DNA of 34,473 nucleotides from Methylophilaceae bacterium (GTDB lineage: Bacteria; Pseudomonadota; Gammaproteobacteria; Burkholderiales; Methylophilaceae), in assembly GCA_010031285.1 (NCBI GenBank), contig RHAY01000001.1:1-34473 (forward strand). Direction: 5' to 3'. Under the pieces are notes generated by a model. The model ran no database searches. It had not been told where the DNA came from and was given only the letters and a program-made list of their open reading frames with translations. Numbering within the stretch: position 1 is the first letter of the stretch; every line of letters starts with the position of its first letter. Position numbers and translations under genes: made by a program. Shown one piece after another: positions 7,504 through 15,056 of this stretch.

Positions 7504-9356
7504 ACTAGATTAAGATAAATACTTTCCAATGTGTTTACGAATAATTGTGGTTGAAATATGGGCGAAGATTTTTTAGCTTCATTCAATCGATAAATAATAT
7601 CTTGTCGGTATTTAAGATTCTCAGTGAGTCGACTAGCGCAATGAATATAATTTTCGATATTTTCAGTAATGAGCTCATCCAAATTTAAGCTATGAAGTAA
7701 ACTTCCCGCCACCCTTGAAGCGAAAGTATTTCCCTTGAGTGTTACGATAGGTAAATTCATTGATAAAGCATCACTTGCTGATGTATGTGCGTTATATGGT
7801 AAGGTATCTAAATAGAGATCTGCCAAAGCGTGGCGAGCTATATGTTCATCGTTTGGAGCACGGGATGCAAAAATGATTCTTTCTGGATTGATGCCACACT
7901 TATTTGCATAATCTTTCAAATTACGAGTTGACCATGCATTTGAATGAGTCAACCAAAGTATGCTTTTGGGATATTTTTCAAGAAGTGTAAGCCAAGCTTT
8001 AAATATGAGCTCAGTTATTTTAAAAGATTGGTTAAAGGCGCAGTACACAAAAGCATTTTCAGGAATACCATAATCTTCTCTATTTTTTTGATTTAAATGA
8101 GCACGATTTTCTATGTTGGGCTGATAAGCAAAAGGAAGCCTTAGAATAGTTTCTGCATAATAATTTTCATCATTTTCAGGGATAATGAAGTGATCAGCCA
8201 AGATGTAATCATATAGTGGTTTTTCTTGCGTTAAGCCCATCGTACCCGGATAGCCTAGCCAATTAATAGTGCTTGTATTTTTTAGCTGCGGTGCTATAAA
8301 AGCACGACTATTATTGGTGTACCCAGTTAAATCAATAAAAATATCAATTTCGTCATCATTAATAAGGCTTACAGCCTTTTCATCGTTGAGGCTTGAGATA
8401 TCTCGATAATAATCAAATAATTTGACAAGTGTTTTTCGTTCATTTGTATTTTCATGTGGGCTTGCGTCATAAGCATAAATTTCAAAAATATTGCGATTGT
8501 GATATTTGATGACATCACGAATTAAAAAATATAGTGGATGAAGTTTAAAGTCAGAAGATAAATATCCGATACGAACTTTATTTTTTCGCTTCCATTTTCC
8601 TTTTGTAAACACCCGGTCTTTAAAATGATTTTGCGTCCATTGAGTTGCACATGATAGTTGATCTTGAGGGGACGACAGAGGATTGGCAATAAAAGCAAAA
8701 GGTGAAATAAGTGCTTCCGCATTAGTTTGTACAATAGAACATATTTTTTGTAAATATTGATCAATTTCATACCAATCACACATGTGCTGTTTTTGATGGG
8801 TTAGGTGGACCAGTGCATGAAAAAGATCAGGTTTTATCTTTAGTGCATTCTGGTAGGATTTAACAGCTTTATCTAAATAGCCAAGTTTGCGCTCTGAATT
8901 GCCATTGTTATTCCAAAGATCAGCATCATTTGGATTTAATTTGATAGCTTTTTGATAGTTTTCATACGCCTTAGAGATTTTGTTAAGCTTATCTTGTGTG
9001 TTTGCTAAATTGTAGTAATAAACCCAATTATTTTTTTCATACTCCAGAACCTCTTCAAAGCATGCTTCTGATAATTGAAATTTGGATTTTAAATAATACT
9101 CATTACCTAATGATGTAAGAGAAAAGCAGAGTGCATTTTTAATATCTACATTGTCTTTAAATTGATACAAACTTCTTCTAAAGTAACCTGCAGCCTCCTC
9201 GAATTGTTTGTTTGATGCACAAAGATTTCCAAGTTCTATTTGGATAATGTAATTTTTAGGTTCTATTTGCAGAGCTTTCTTTAGTGAATGAATAGCTTTT
9301 GAAAGATCTCCCTCTCTTTCAAATTTTTCTGCTTCTTCAATAAATTTTTTTGACAT
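7500..9356 (-). CDS. TPR-containing O-GlcNAc transferase-like glycosyltransferase (GT41)
   Basis: This 618-residue protein has two parts. Residues 1 to about 200 form tetratricopeptide repeats, with A-x-x-x-Y/F spacing and repeated motifs such as ALKIKPD and AIKLNPND. Residues about 260-618 form a two-lobed glycosyltransferase with RIGYLSSDFKLHP, DLTGYTNNSR, NWLGYPGTMG, YCAFNQSFKI, LDTLPYNAHTSASDAL and LPIVTLKG. These segments are typical of the bacterial SPINDLY/OGT family, which adds GlcNAc or related sugars to Ser/Thr. There is no signal peptide, so it acts in the cytoplasm. It lies 9 bases downstream of the MnmC-like gene. No obvious acceptor such as a flagellin or adhesin is in view, so the target is unknown. 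Confidence 0.85.
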   Translation of the reverse strand: MSKKFIEEAEKFEREGDLSKAIHSLKKALQIEPKNYIIQIELGNLCASNKQFEEAAGYFRRSLYQFKDNVDIKNALCFSLTSLGNEYYLKSKFQLSEACFEEVLEYEKNNWVYYYNLANTQDKLNKISKAYENYQKAIKLNPNDADLWNNNGNSERKLGYLDKAVKSYQNALKIKPDLFHALVHLTHQKQHMCDWYEIDQYLQKICSIVQTNAEALISPFAFIANPLSSPQDQLSCATQWTQNHFKDRVFTKGKWKRKNKVRIGYLSSDFKLHPLYFLIRDVIKYHNRNIFEIYAYDASPHENTNERKTLVKLFDYYRDISSLNDEKAVSLINDDEIDIFIDLTGYTNNSRAFIAPQLKNTSTINWLGYPGTMGLTQEKPLYDYILADHFIIPENDENYYAETILRLPFAYQPNIENRAHLNQKNREDYGIPENAFVYCAFNQSFKITELIFKAWLTLLEKYPKSILWLTHSNAWSTRNLKDYANKCGINPERIIFASRAPNDEHIARHALADLYLDTLPYNAHTSASDALSMNLPIVTLKGNTFASRVAGSLLHSLNLDELITENIENYIHCASRLTENLKYRQDIIYRLNEAKKSSPIFQPQLFVNTLESIYLNLV

Positions 9357-9365
9357 GATATAAAT

Positions 9366-10568
9366 TTATACCTTATATATCTGGCTCGCCACTTTTTTTA
9401 AGCTCATTTTTTTAAGTCGATATCTTTCTGGATTTGTGTAATTTAGTGTTTCTTTGTCTTCTTGAGATAAATTACCATTAATTAAATTTGCTAGAACAGA
9501 AGCGCAGTAGGGGGCGAACGTAAAGCCTCTAGAACCAAATCCACTAGCAATATATAAATTTTTAAGCCAAGGAAGTTGATCAGCTCGGGCTAATTCTCTA
9601 ACACGCATTTTTTTAAATAATTGATTATCGAATACTTGACCCACATATGGCTTTCTATCTTTTGTAGATGCTCGCCATGCAACTCTACCAGGAATTGATT
9701 TTTGTGTTTCACAGTAATTATAAAATTTTCTGTGTATACCTTTTATTGATGCAATATTCTTTTTCGTATCGCTTGTTCTCAAATCTTTAAAAAAGTCATT
9801 CATAGCGTATGTTGCGCCAAAAACATGCTTATCATGTATCAGTGGAGCCAAATAACCTTCATCGCACGTGACAATGGGTGGCATTGAAAATGATGTGGAA
9901 GTAATCCAATTCACTTGCCCTCTGAATGCATCTGTATATAAGTGTTGAGTAAGATCAAATTGATTCACAGAGTAAGCATTGCAAATGGCCACATGTGAAG
10001 AATTTAAAGTTTTTTTATCTTCTGTTTTAAGCGTCCATCCATCAATTAATTTTTCAATCGATTTGATTTTTTGATGAGTGATTATTTTGATATTAGAATG
10101 ATTTGTTAATTGCTTACATAAGGCTATGGGATTAATCCATCCACCTTGATGGAATAAAAAACCGCTTGAATTTCTCTCTATCGAATATTTACTTAAAATT
10201 GATTTGTTAATTAGGCTAAAAAAATCTTCCTTGCTTGTAATTTTTTTTGATAAATTAATCTCTAATTTTTTAGTGTATGTTTCTTCTAAAATTTCAATTG
10301 CCCCATCAAATCTAAAATCTTCTTTATTCAGTCCTAATTGACTTATCCAATCTGTTGTGAATCTAAAACTCCTCAACATAAAATCATTATAGGCTTCATC
10401 ATTCAACATAAATTTTGGATAAATTGCTGCAACCGGATTTCCTGAGCCTCCTTGGGCAATATTATCTTTGCTTTCTATTAAAGTGACATCCCAATCAGAA
10501 TTTGCTAAAAAATGGGCTAATGAACAACCTGCAATGCCAGCCCCAATGATTAATATATTTTTTTGCAT
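9366..10568 (-). CDS. FAD-dependent oxidoreductase, MnmC C-terminal-domain type
   Basis: This 400-residue flavoprotein has an N-terminal dinucleotide fold (IGAGIAGCSLAHFLA), then SGNPVAAIYPKF, and near the end SGFGSRGFTFAPYCASVLA. These segments resemble the C-terminal domain of MnmC, which oxidatively removes the carboxymethyl group from cmnm5(s2)U34 in tRNA. The N-terminal methyltransferase domain of enterobacterial MnmC is absent, and no separate methyltransferase lies nearby. I choose the ATG at 10568 because it places the GAGIAG motif about ten residues from the N-terminus; a TTG five codons upstream (10583) is possible but weaker. The general amino-acid oxidase (DAO) fold leaves a glycine-oxidase-like role possible. 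Confidence 0.75.
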   Translation of the reverse strand: MQKNILIIGAGIAGCSLAHFLANSDWDVTLIESKDNIAQGGSGNPVAAIYPKFMLNDEAYNDFMLRSFRFTTDWISQLGLNKEDFRFDGAIEILEETYTKKLEINLSKKITSKEDFFSLINKSILSKYSIERNSSGFLFHQGGWINPIALCKQLTNHSNIKIITHQKIKSIEKLIDGWTLKTEDKKTLNSSHVAICNAYSVNQFDLTQHLYTDAFRGQVNWITSTSFSMPPIVTCDEGYLAPLIHDKHVFGATYAMNDFFKDLRTSDTKKNIASIKGIHRKFYNYCETQKSIPGRVAWRASTKDRKPYVGQVFDNQLFKKMRVRELARADQLPWLKNLYIASGFGSRGFTFAPYCASVLANLINGNLSQEDKETLNYTNPERYRLKKMSLKKVASQIYKV

Positions 10569-10697
10569 ATCTAGATTTGTCAACTTTATACAGTATTAAA
10601 AAACAATGGCTTAAGATAAGATATTATTACTAGGCATTTTCCAAAAAGTGCTTTATTAATCTAAAAAACTCGAACGATCATTTTGAAAGGTTATTCG
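10569..10697. other. Divergent intergenic region, mnmC-like / quinoprotein
   Basis: This AT-rich 129-base gap separates the two divergent genes, so it should contain both promoters. The only distinct signal I can support is AAAGG at 10686-10690, seven bases before the TTG at 10698. I saw no convincing promoter pair, operator or riboswitch. Confidence 0.4.
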
Positions 10698-12530
10698 TTG
10701 AAATTTGTTAGAGCAGCGCTTTTAAGTTTATTGATTCTCATTATTACGGGCTGCGCTTCTATGGATTCTATATCACTAGATTCGCTCTCTTTAGACAAGT
10801 TATCGTTGCCTAAGCTTCCATCATTCAAATTTGGCTCAGATGAACAATGGGCTTCATATGGCAAAAATCTTACCAATCAACGTTTTTCAACTTTAACTCA
10901 AATTAATAAGGATAACGTAAATAATCTTGAGCTCGCATGGAAATTTAAATCAGGTGTTGCTGCTACATTTCAAGCATCTCCGTTGGTAATTAATAATGTA
11001 ATGTTCGTAAGTCTTCCTCATAACCATGTTGTTGCCTTAGATGCAAAAACAGGCAAAGAAATATGGCGTTATAGCCATAAAAAAAGGGATAACTGGAGAA
11101 TGTGTTGCGGACCTGCTAATCGAGGGTTAGCTTATTCGAGTAACAAAATTTTTATAGGTACTGTTGACGCAAGACTCATTGCTTTAGATGCAAAAACAGG
11201 AAAAAAAATCTGGGATATCGATGTTGCTGATAATGATAATAAATTTGAAAGTAGCAATTCACTAAGCCAGTCCGATAGCAAGAGCCAAAAAGACGTTTAT
11301 GGCCAAACGGGTGTGGGTATTGCTATGGCGCCAGTGACCTTTAAAGATATGGTTATTGTTGGTATTACGGGTGTTGGATACGGCCTTCATGTTGATACGC
11401 CCCGACCTGATGCGCCATTAGGTGCTGTGATTGGGGTTGATGGTCGGTTTGGCCGTCCAGGATTTTTAGCAGCATATAACATTCAAACGGGTAAGCGTAT
11501 TTGGCAATTCGATACAATTCCCTCAGAAGGCTGGGAAGGAAAATATAGAGAAACGATTGAAGACAATATTTCTTTAAATCGCAACATTGCTCAAGAAAAA
11601 GAAAACCTTAAAAACAATAAAGACGCTTGGAAATTTGGAGGTGGCTCTGCATGGAGCACTCCAGCCATCGATGAAGATGCAAATATTTTATATTTTGGCA
11701 CTGGTAATCCTTCACCACAAATGAATGACACATCAAGGCCTGGAGATAATTTATATACAGTTTCTCTCGTGGCTCTTGATGCAACGTCAGGAAAATTAAA
11801 ATGGTTTTACCAGCAAGTGCCCCATGATGTTTGGGGGTATGACGTAGCGAGTCCTCCCGTATTGTTTGATTATAAAAAAGAGGGGAAAACAATTCCGGCT
11901 ATAGGTCAGGCTAGTAAAACTGGTTGGTATTACATTCATAATCGCATTACTGGCGAACTTATTACAAAAACAGAACCATTTGTGCCACAAAAAAATCTTT
12001 TTGCAAAAGCGACAACTGAGGGGACAGTTATATATCCTGGAATATTAGGGGGAGCTAATTGGGGACCAACTTCACTAGACGAAAAAAATCAGATCGTATT
12101 TGTTTCAGCAATTCATGCACCTATCAAATATACATTGGTCGATGAACCAGCGCATGATGATTTGCCTGCAATCAGATATGCATCTTCTGAGCCAACACAA
12201 GATGAACGATGGGGCTTGCTTTCCGCAATTGATTTAAATACTAAGAAAATTAAGTGGCAGGTTAAAACACCGCAACCATTAACGGGAGGATTATTAGCCA
12301 CCGAAGGTAATCTTGTATTTATGGGTGAAGGAAATGGAAATTTTAATGCTTACGATACAAAAACAGGAAAGTTGCTCTGGACAAATAAAGTTGATGCCGG
12401 CGTTAATGCACCGCCTATCAGTTATGAAATTGAAGGTACACAATATATTGCGGTTGCTGCGGGCGGTAATTCTATTTTTGGATTTAAAGAGGGTGACAAC
12501 ATCCTAGTCTATAAACTTAAAAAAATATAA
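10698..12530 (+). CDS. PQQ-dependent dehydrogenase-like beta-propeller lipoprotein
   Basis: This 610-residue protein carries a signal peptide ending in the lipobox ITGC (lipidated Cys19), a low-complexity S/L/D/K tether, then a full eight-bladed quinoprotein propeller. The propeller shows repeated W-motifs such as ALDAKTGKKIW, GTGNPSP, GGANWGPTSLD and LTGGLLATEGNLVF. The vicinal pair C136-C137 in RMCCGPANRG matches the disulfide ring of methanol/alcohol dehydrogenases. Two positions are unusual: TGVGYG stands where family members have a metal-binding Glu (GGEFG-like), and HDVWGYD has Gly where the catalytic Asp of WDYD or WDFA is expected. The start is TTG 10698, preceded by AAAGG; TTG 10683 is the alternative. 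No cytochrome or pqq gene is adjacent. The substrate is unknown, and the protein could be non-catalytic. Confidence 0.8.
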   Translation: MKFVRAALLSLLILIITGCASMDSISLDSLSLDKLSLPKLPSFKFGSDEQWASYGKNLTNQRFSTLTQINKDNVNNLELAWKFKSGVAATFQASPLVINNVMFVSLPHNHVVALDAKTGKEIWRYSHKKRDNWRMCCGPANRGLAYSSNKIFIGTVDARLIALDAKTGKKIWDIDVADNDNKFESSNSLSQSDSKSQKDVYGQTGVGIAMAPVTFKDMVIVGITGVGYGLHVDTPRPDAPLGAVIGVDGRFGRPGFLAAYNIQTGKRIWQFDTIPSEGWEGKYRETIEDNISLNRNIAQEKENLKNNKDAWKFGGGSAWSTPAIDEDANILYFGTGNPSPQMNDTSRPGDNLYTVSLVALDATSGKLKWFYQQVPHDVWGYDVASPPVLFDYKKEGKTIPAIGQASKTGWYYIHNRITGELITKTEPFVPQKNLFAKATTEGTVIYPGILGGANWGPTSLDEKNQIVFVSAIHAPIKYTLVDEPAHDDLPAIRYASSEPTQDERWGLLSAIDLNTKKIKWQVKTPQPLTGGLLATEGNLVFMGEGNGNFNAYDTKTGKLLWTNKVDAGVNAPPISYEIEGTQYIAVAAGGNSIFGFKEGDNILVYKLKKI

Positions 12531-12541
12531 AGACTATATAG

Positions 12542-13279
12542 ATGGAAGAGGCTGTACGCATTTCTAAAATATTATCTGAGCTAGGTCTTTGTTCACGAAG
12601 AGAAGCCGATGCTTATATCGAACAAGGTCTCGTGACGCTTGATGGTAAAGTTGTTACTGAACTAGGTACACGCGCTTATCGTTCGCAAAAGGTTGAATTA
12701 AAAAAACAAGCAGCTATTCAACAATCTTCCAAAGCCACTGTTATATTAAATAAGCCCGTTGGTTATATTTCGCATCTTGATGATGATAAAGCTTTTAGGC
12801 CTGCCGCAAGTCTTATTATTCAAGATAACTTTCAAGTTTCGAAACTGTATTCTTCTCGTAATCCAAGATTTAATACTGATGGATTAGCTCCAGCAGGAAG
12901 ACTAGATATTGACTCTTCCGGTTTATTAGTTCTCACTCAAGATGGCAGAATTGCTAAAACAATCATTGGCGAACAAAGTGTGATTGAAAAAGAGTATTTA
13001 GTTCGAGTTGAAGGAAAGTTGGTTAATAAAGGCTTGGAGCTATTAAGGCACGGTCTTTCACTTGACGGTTGTAAGTTAAAGCCAGCGATAGTTGAATGGC
13101 AGAATAATGATCAATTGCGTTTTATTTTAACCGAAGGGCGGAATAGACAGATCAGAAGAATGTGTGAGCTTGTTGGTCTCCATGTAATTGGGTTAAAGAG
13201 AGTTAGGATTGGTAATGTTTTATTAGGAGACCTTCCAACAGGAATGTGGCGATTTCTAGACCAGAGAGAAAAATTTTAA
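12542..13279 (+). CDS. RsuA/RluB/RluF-family RNA pseudouridine synthase
   Basis: This 245-residue enzyme isomerises specific uridines in rRNA to pseudouridine. An S4 RNA-binding domain occupies about residues 5-60 (ILSELGLCSRREADAYI). The catalytic domain follows, with LNKPVGYISH, the catalytic Asp in PAGRLDIDSSGLLVLTQDG, EKEYLVRVEG, and the closing TEGRNRQIRRMCELVG. This combination defines the RsuA group. The sequence between the KPVG and AGRLD motifs looks closer to RluF-type 23S rRNA enzymes than to RsuA, but I cannot assign the target uridine. It starts 11 bases after the quinoprotein gene and overlaps the next ORF by one base (TAATG). Confidence 0.88.
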   Translation: MEEAVRISKILSELGLCSRREADAYIEQGLVTLDGKVVTELGTRAYRSQKVELKKQAAIQQSSKATVILNKPVGYISHLDDDKAFRPAASLIIQDNFQVSKLYSSRNPRFNTDGLAPAGRLDIDSSGLLVLTQDGRIAKTIIGEQSVIEKEYLVRVEGKLVNKGLELLRHGLSLDGCKLKPAIVEWQNNDQLRFILTEGRNRQIRRMCELVGLHVIGLKRVRIGNVLLGDLPTGMWRFLDQREKF

Positions 13280-13656
13280 TGGCTATTGCGTTAGAGTATT
13301 TTAACTTTATTGTTAGAAGATCAACGATTGAGGAAAAGTATCCTGGTGGATGGGACCAATGCCTAATTGATCATGCTTCTTCTCTTGGGACTCGAGTTTG
13401 GTATGATGAATATCTTTTTAGAGATGGTGCTATGAATCCTATTGATATGGAAAATTTAGTCAATGCGTGGAGGGATATTGGTTTTCAATCTGTTCTAATC
13501 AATGGCGAAAAGAAATGGTTGGATTGCTGTGTAATTGATGAAAGATTTGATACATTATCTTTGTCATGCGACTGGATCGAAATAGATGTCGCAGGGGAAT
13601 TTGCATATCTTAAAGATAAAGACCCAGCAGAAATTGTGGGCCATCATGGGTTTTAA
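13279..13656 (+). CDS. Hypothetical protein, 125 residues
   Basis: I do not recognise a named family. The ATG at 13279 shares one base with the preceding stop (TAATG), and a purine-rich AGAGAG lies 9-10 bases upstream; a start at 13246 would overlap the synthase by 34 bases and is less likely. The product is acidic and soluble with no signal or membrane segment. Visible features are EEKYPGGWDQCL, GTRVWYDEYLFRDGAMNP and KKWLDCCVIDE. The aromatic, ordered composition looks like a real folded cytoplasmic protein, and I recall similar unnamed proteins in betaproteobacteria. Translational coupling to the pseudouridine synthase suggests co-expression but does not give a function. It converges on ppa with a 3-base gap. 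Confidence 0.7.
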   Translation: MAIALEYFNFIVRRSTIEEKYPGGWDQCLIDHASSLGTRVWYDEYLFRDGAMNPIDMENLVNAWRDIGFQSVLINGEKKWLDCCVIDERFDTLSLSCDWIEIDVAGEFAYLKDKDPAEIVGHHGF

Positions 13657-13659
13657 ATT

Positions 13660-14190
13660 TTAACTTTTTTTGTATCTTTCAATACCTTCAAGAATTTCTT
13701 TGTGCGCATCTTGGGGACCTTTCCAGCCTTTGATTTTAACCCATTTACCTTTTTCTAAATCTTTATAGTGTTCGAAAAAATGCTGAATTTGATTAAGTCG
13801 CAGAGGATTCATATCTTCGGGTTTTTGCCAATGTGAATAAATTGAAAGAATTCTATCTTCAGGAACTGCCAACACCTTTGCATCCTGACCTTGCTCATCT
13901 TCCATTTCCAATATCCCAACAGCTCGACAGCTCACAACCACGCCTGGAATTAAAGGTAATGGGGTAACAACAAGCACGTCTACTGGATCACCGTCACCTG
14001 CGATTGTCTTGGGTATGTAACCATAATTGGTAGGGTAATGCATAGCTGTGCCCATAAATCGATCCACAAAAATTGCTCCTGATTCTTTATCGACCTCATA
14101 TTTGATTGGATCAGCATTCATTGGGATTTCAATAATGACGTTGAAATGTATTGGAACATTTTTACCAGGAAGAACGTTATCTAAGCTCAT
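13660..14190 (-). CDS. ppa: Inorganic pyrophosphatase
   Basis: This soluble family I pyrophosphatase hydrolyses pyrophosphate to two phosphates and so drives biosynthetic reactions forward. At 176 residues it has the normal bacterial length. The metal-binding signature DGDPVDV occupies residues 66-72 with Asp66, Asp68 and Asp71. Other family segments are EIPMNADPIKYE, YPTNYGYIP and LPLIPGVVVSCRAVG. The ATG at 14190 gives the expected N-terminus (SLDNVLPGK). It lies downstream of two tRNA genes on the same strand, with an 80-base gap that could hold its own promoter, though I identified no clear one. Confidence 0.96.
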   Translation of the reverse strand: MSLDNVLPGKNVPIHFNVIIEIPMNADPIKYEVDKESGAIFVDRFMGTAMHYPTNYGYIPKTIAGDGDPVDVLVVTPLPLIPGVVVSCRAVGILEMEDEQGQDAKVLAVPEDRILSIYSHWQKPEDMNPLRLNQIQHFFEHYKDLEKGKWVKIKGWKGPQDAHKEILEGIERYKKS

Positions 14191-14270
14191 AGGTGTCTAG
14201 CGGGAAATTTTAAAAAAAGTGATTCTAGCATGTTTGAGCTATCACTGAATGACTAAACTAGCTTGATAAT

Positions 14271-14346
14271 TGGCGTCCCCAAGGGGAGTCGAACCCCTGT
14301 TCCCTCCGTGAAAGGGAGGTGTCCTAGGCCTCTAGACGATGGGGAC
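14271..14346 (-). tRNA. tRNA-Glu (UUC)
   Basis: Read on the minus strand, the 76 bases fold as a complete cloverleaf. The acceptor stem GTCCCC pairs with GGGGAC, the anticodon stem CCTCC/GGAGG brackets a loop carrying TTC, and the T-arm has GGTTCGACTCC. The discriminator is G and the 3' CCA is encoded (14271-14273). The anticodon reads glutamate codons. U34 of this tRNA is a typical target for mnm5s2U modification, to which the MnmC-like protein encoded at 9366-10568 may contribute. Confidence 0.96.
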
Positions 14347-14399
14347 CTAAGAAAAGAAGGTGCTATTCTACTATAGAACAGCGTTTGATATAAGTTATT

Positions 14400-14475
<76 letters not shown>

Positions 14476-14531
14476 AGGTATCTGATCAAAGGCGCACATC
14501 TTAAATTTTAGAAGTAAGCGCGTCAATCCTT

Positions 14532-14978
14532 TTAAGATCGGGTGTTTGTTTGTTTTGAAAATTGGCTTAAATCAACAATAGGTTCAGGTTTCCAACCTTT
14601 TTTCTTGTGTTCAACCACAACGTTTGTAAATACGCCACCGCGCACAAAAAATTCGGCACGAAGACGCATAAAACGTGGCTCTGTCGCCTTAACTAAATCG
14701 TCTAAAATGCGATTAGTTACAGCTTCATGGAAGCAACCCTCATCTCTAAAAGACCAGATATAAAGCTTCAGACTTTTGAGCTCTACACATTTTTTATTAG
14801 GAATGTAATCAAGATATAGAGTAGCAAAGTCTGGCTGCCCAGTCTTAGGGCATAAACAGGTAAATTCAGGTATTTGCATATGAATATGAAAGTCCCGAGA
14901 AGGGCATGGATTAGCGAAAGTTTCAAGCTTTTTAGTAGGTTTTGCGCTTGGTTTTTTTCCCAAAGAAAGTGCGTTCAT
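14532..14978 (-). CDS. queF: NADPH-dependent 7-cyano-7-deazaguanine (preQ0) reductase
   Basis: QueF reduces the nitrile of preQ0 to the amine preQ1, the last free-base step before insertion into tRNA during queuosine synthesis. The 148-residue length and single domain match the short (YkvM-type) class. The catalytic Cys43 lies in LCPKTGQPDF with the general acid Asp50, and the QueF signature ELKSLKLY lies at residues 66-73, followed by SFRDEGCFHE. The ATG at 14978 is divergent from smc, with 78 bases between. A TATAAT hexamer on the minus strand (15008-15013) may be its -10 element. With queG in the same window, the organism appears able to make or finish queuosine. Confidence 0.95.
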   Translation of the reverse strand: MNALSLGKKPSAKPTKKLETFANPCPSRDFHIHMQIPEFTCLCPKTGQPDFATLYLDYIPNKKCVELKSLKLYIWSFRDEGCFHEAVTNRILDDLVKATEPRFMRLRAEFFVRGGVFTNVVVEHKKKGWKPEPIVDLSQFSKQTNTRS

Positions 14979-15056
14979 AGATTAAAATAAGGAAGTAAAA
15001 AAAAGTTATTATACTGTTAATAGATAACACCTACTTCACTTCGATAAAAGAATATT
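14979..15056. promoter_or_regulatory. Divergent queF/smc promoter region with overlapping -10 elements
   Basis: The 78-base gap contains TATAAT on the minus strand (15008-15013), facing queF, and TATACT on the plus strand (15010-15015), facing smc, sharing four bases. Neither has a good -35 hexamer at 16-18 bases. The predicted leaders are short (about 25-45 bases). I saw no preQ1-riboswitch-like pseudoknot in front of queF. Confidence 0.35.

Noticed and set aside
10578..10583. TTGACA on the minus strand near the mnmC-like start, as a -35 box
   Set aside because: It is only 9 bases before the chosen ATG, so it cannot serve that gene; it is probably a chance match.
14979..15056. Possible preQ1 riboswitch before queF
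   Set aside because: The leader is too short and lacks the hairpin plus A-rich tail pattern of preQ1-I or the larger preQ1-II fold.
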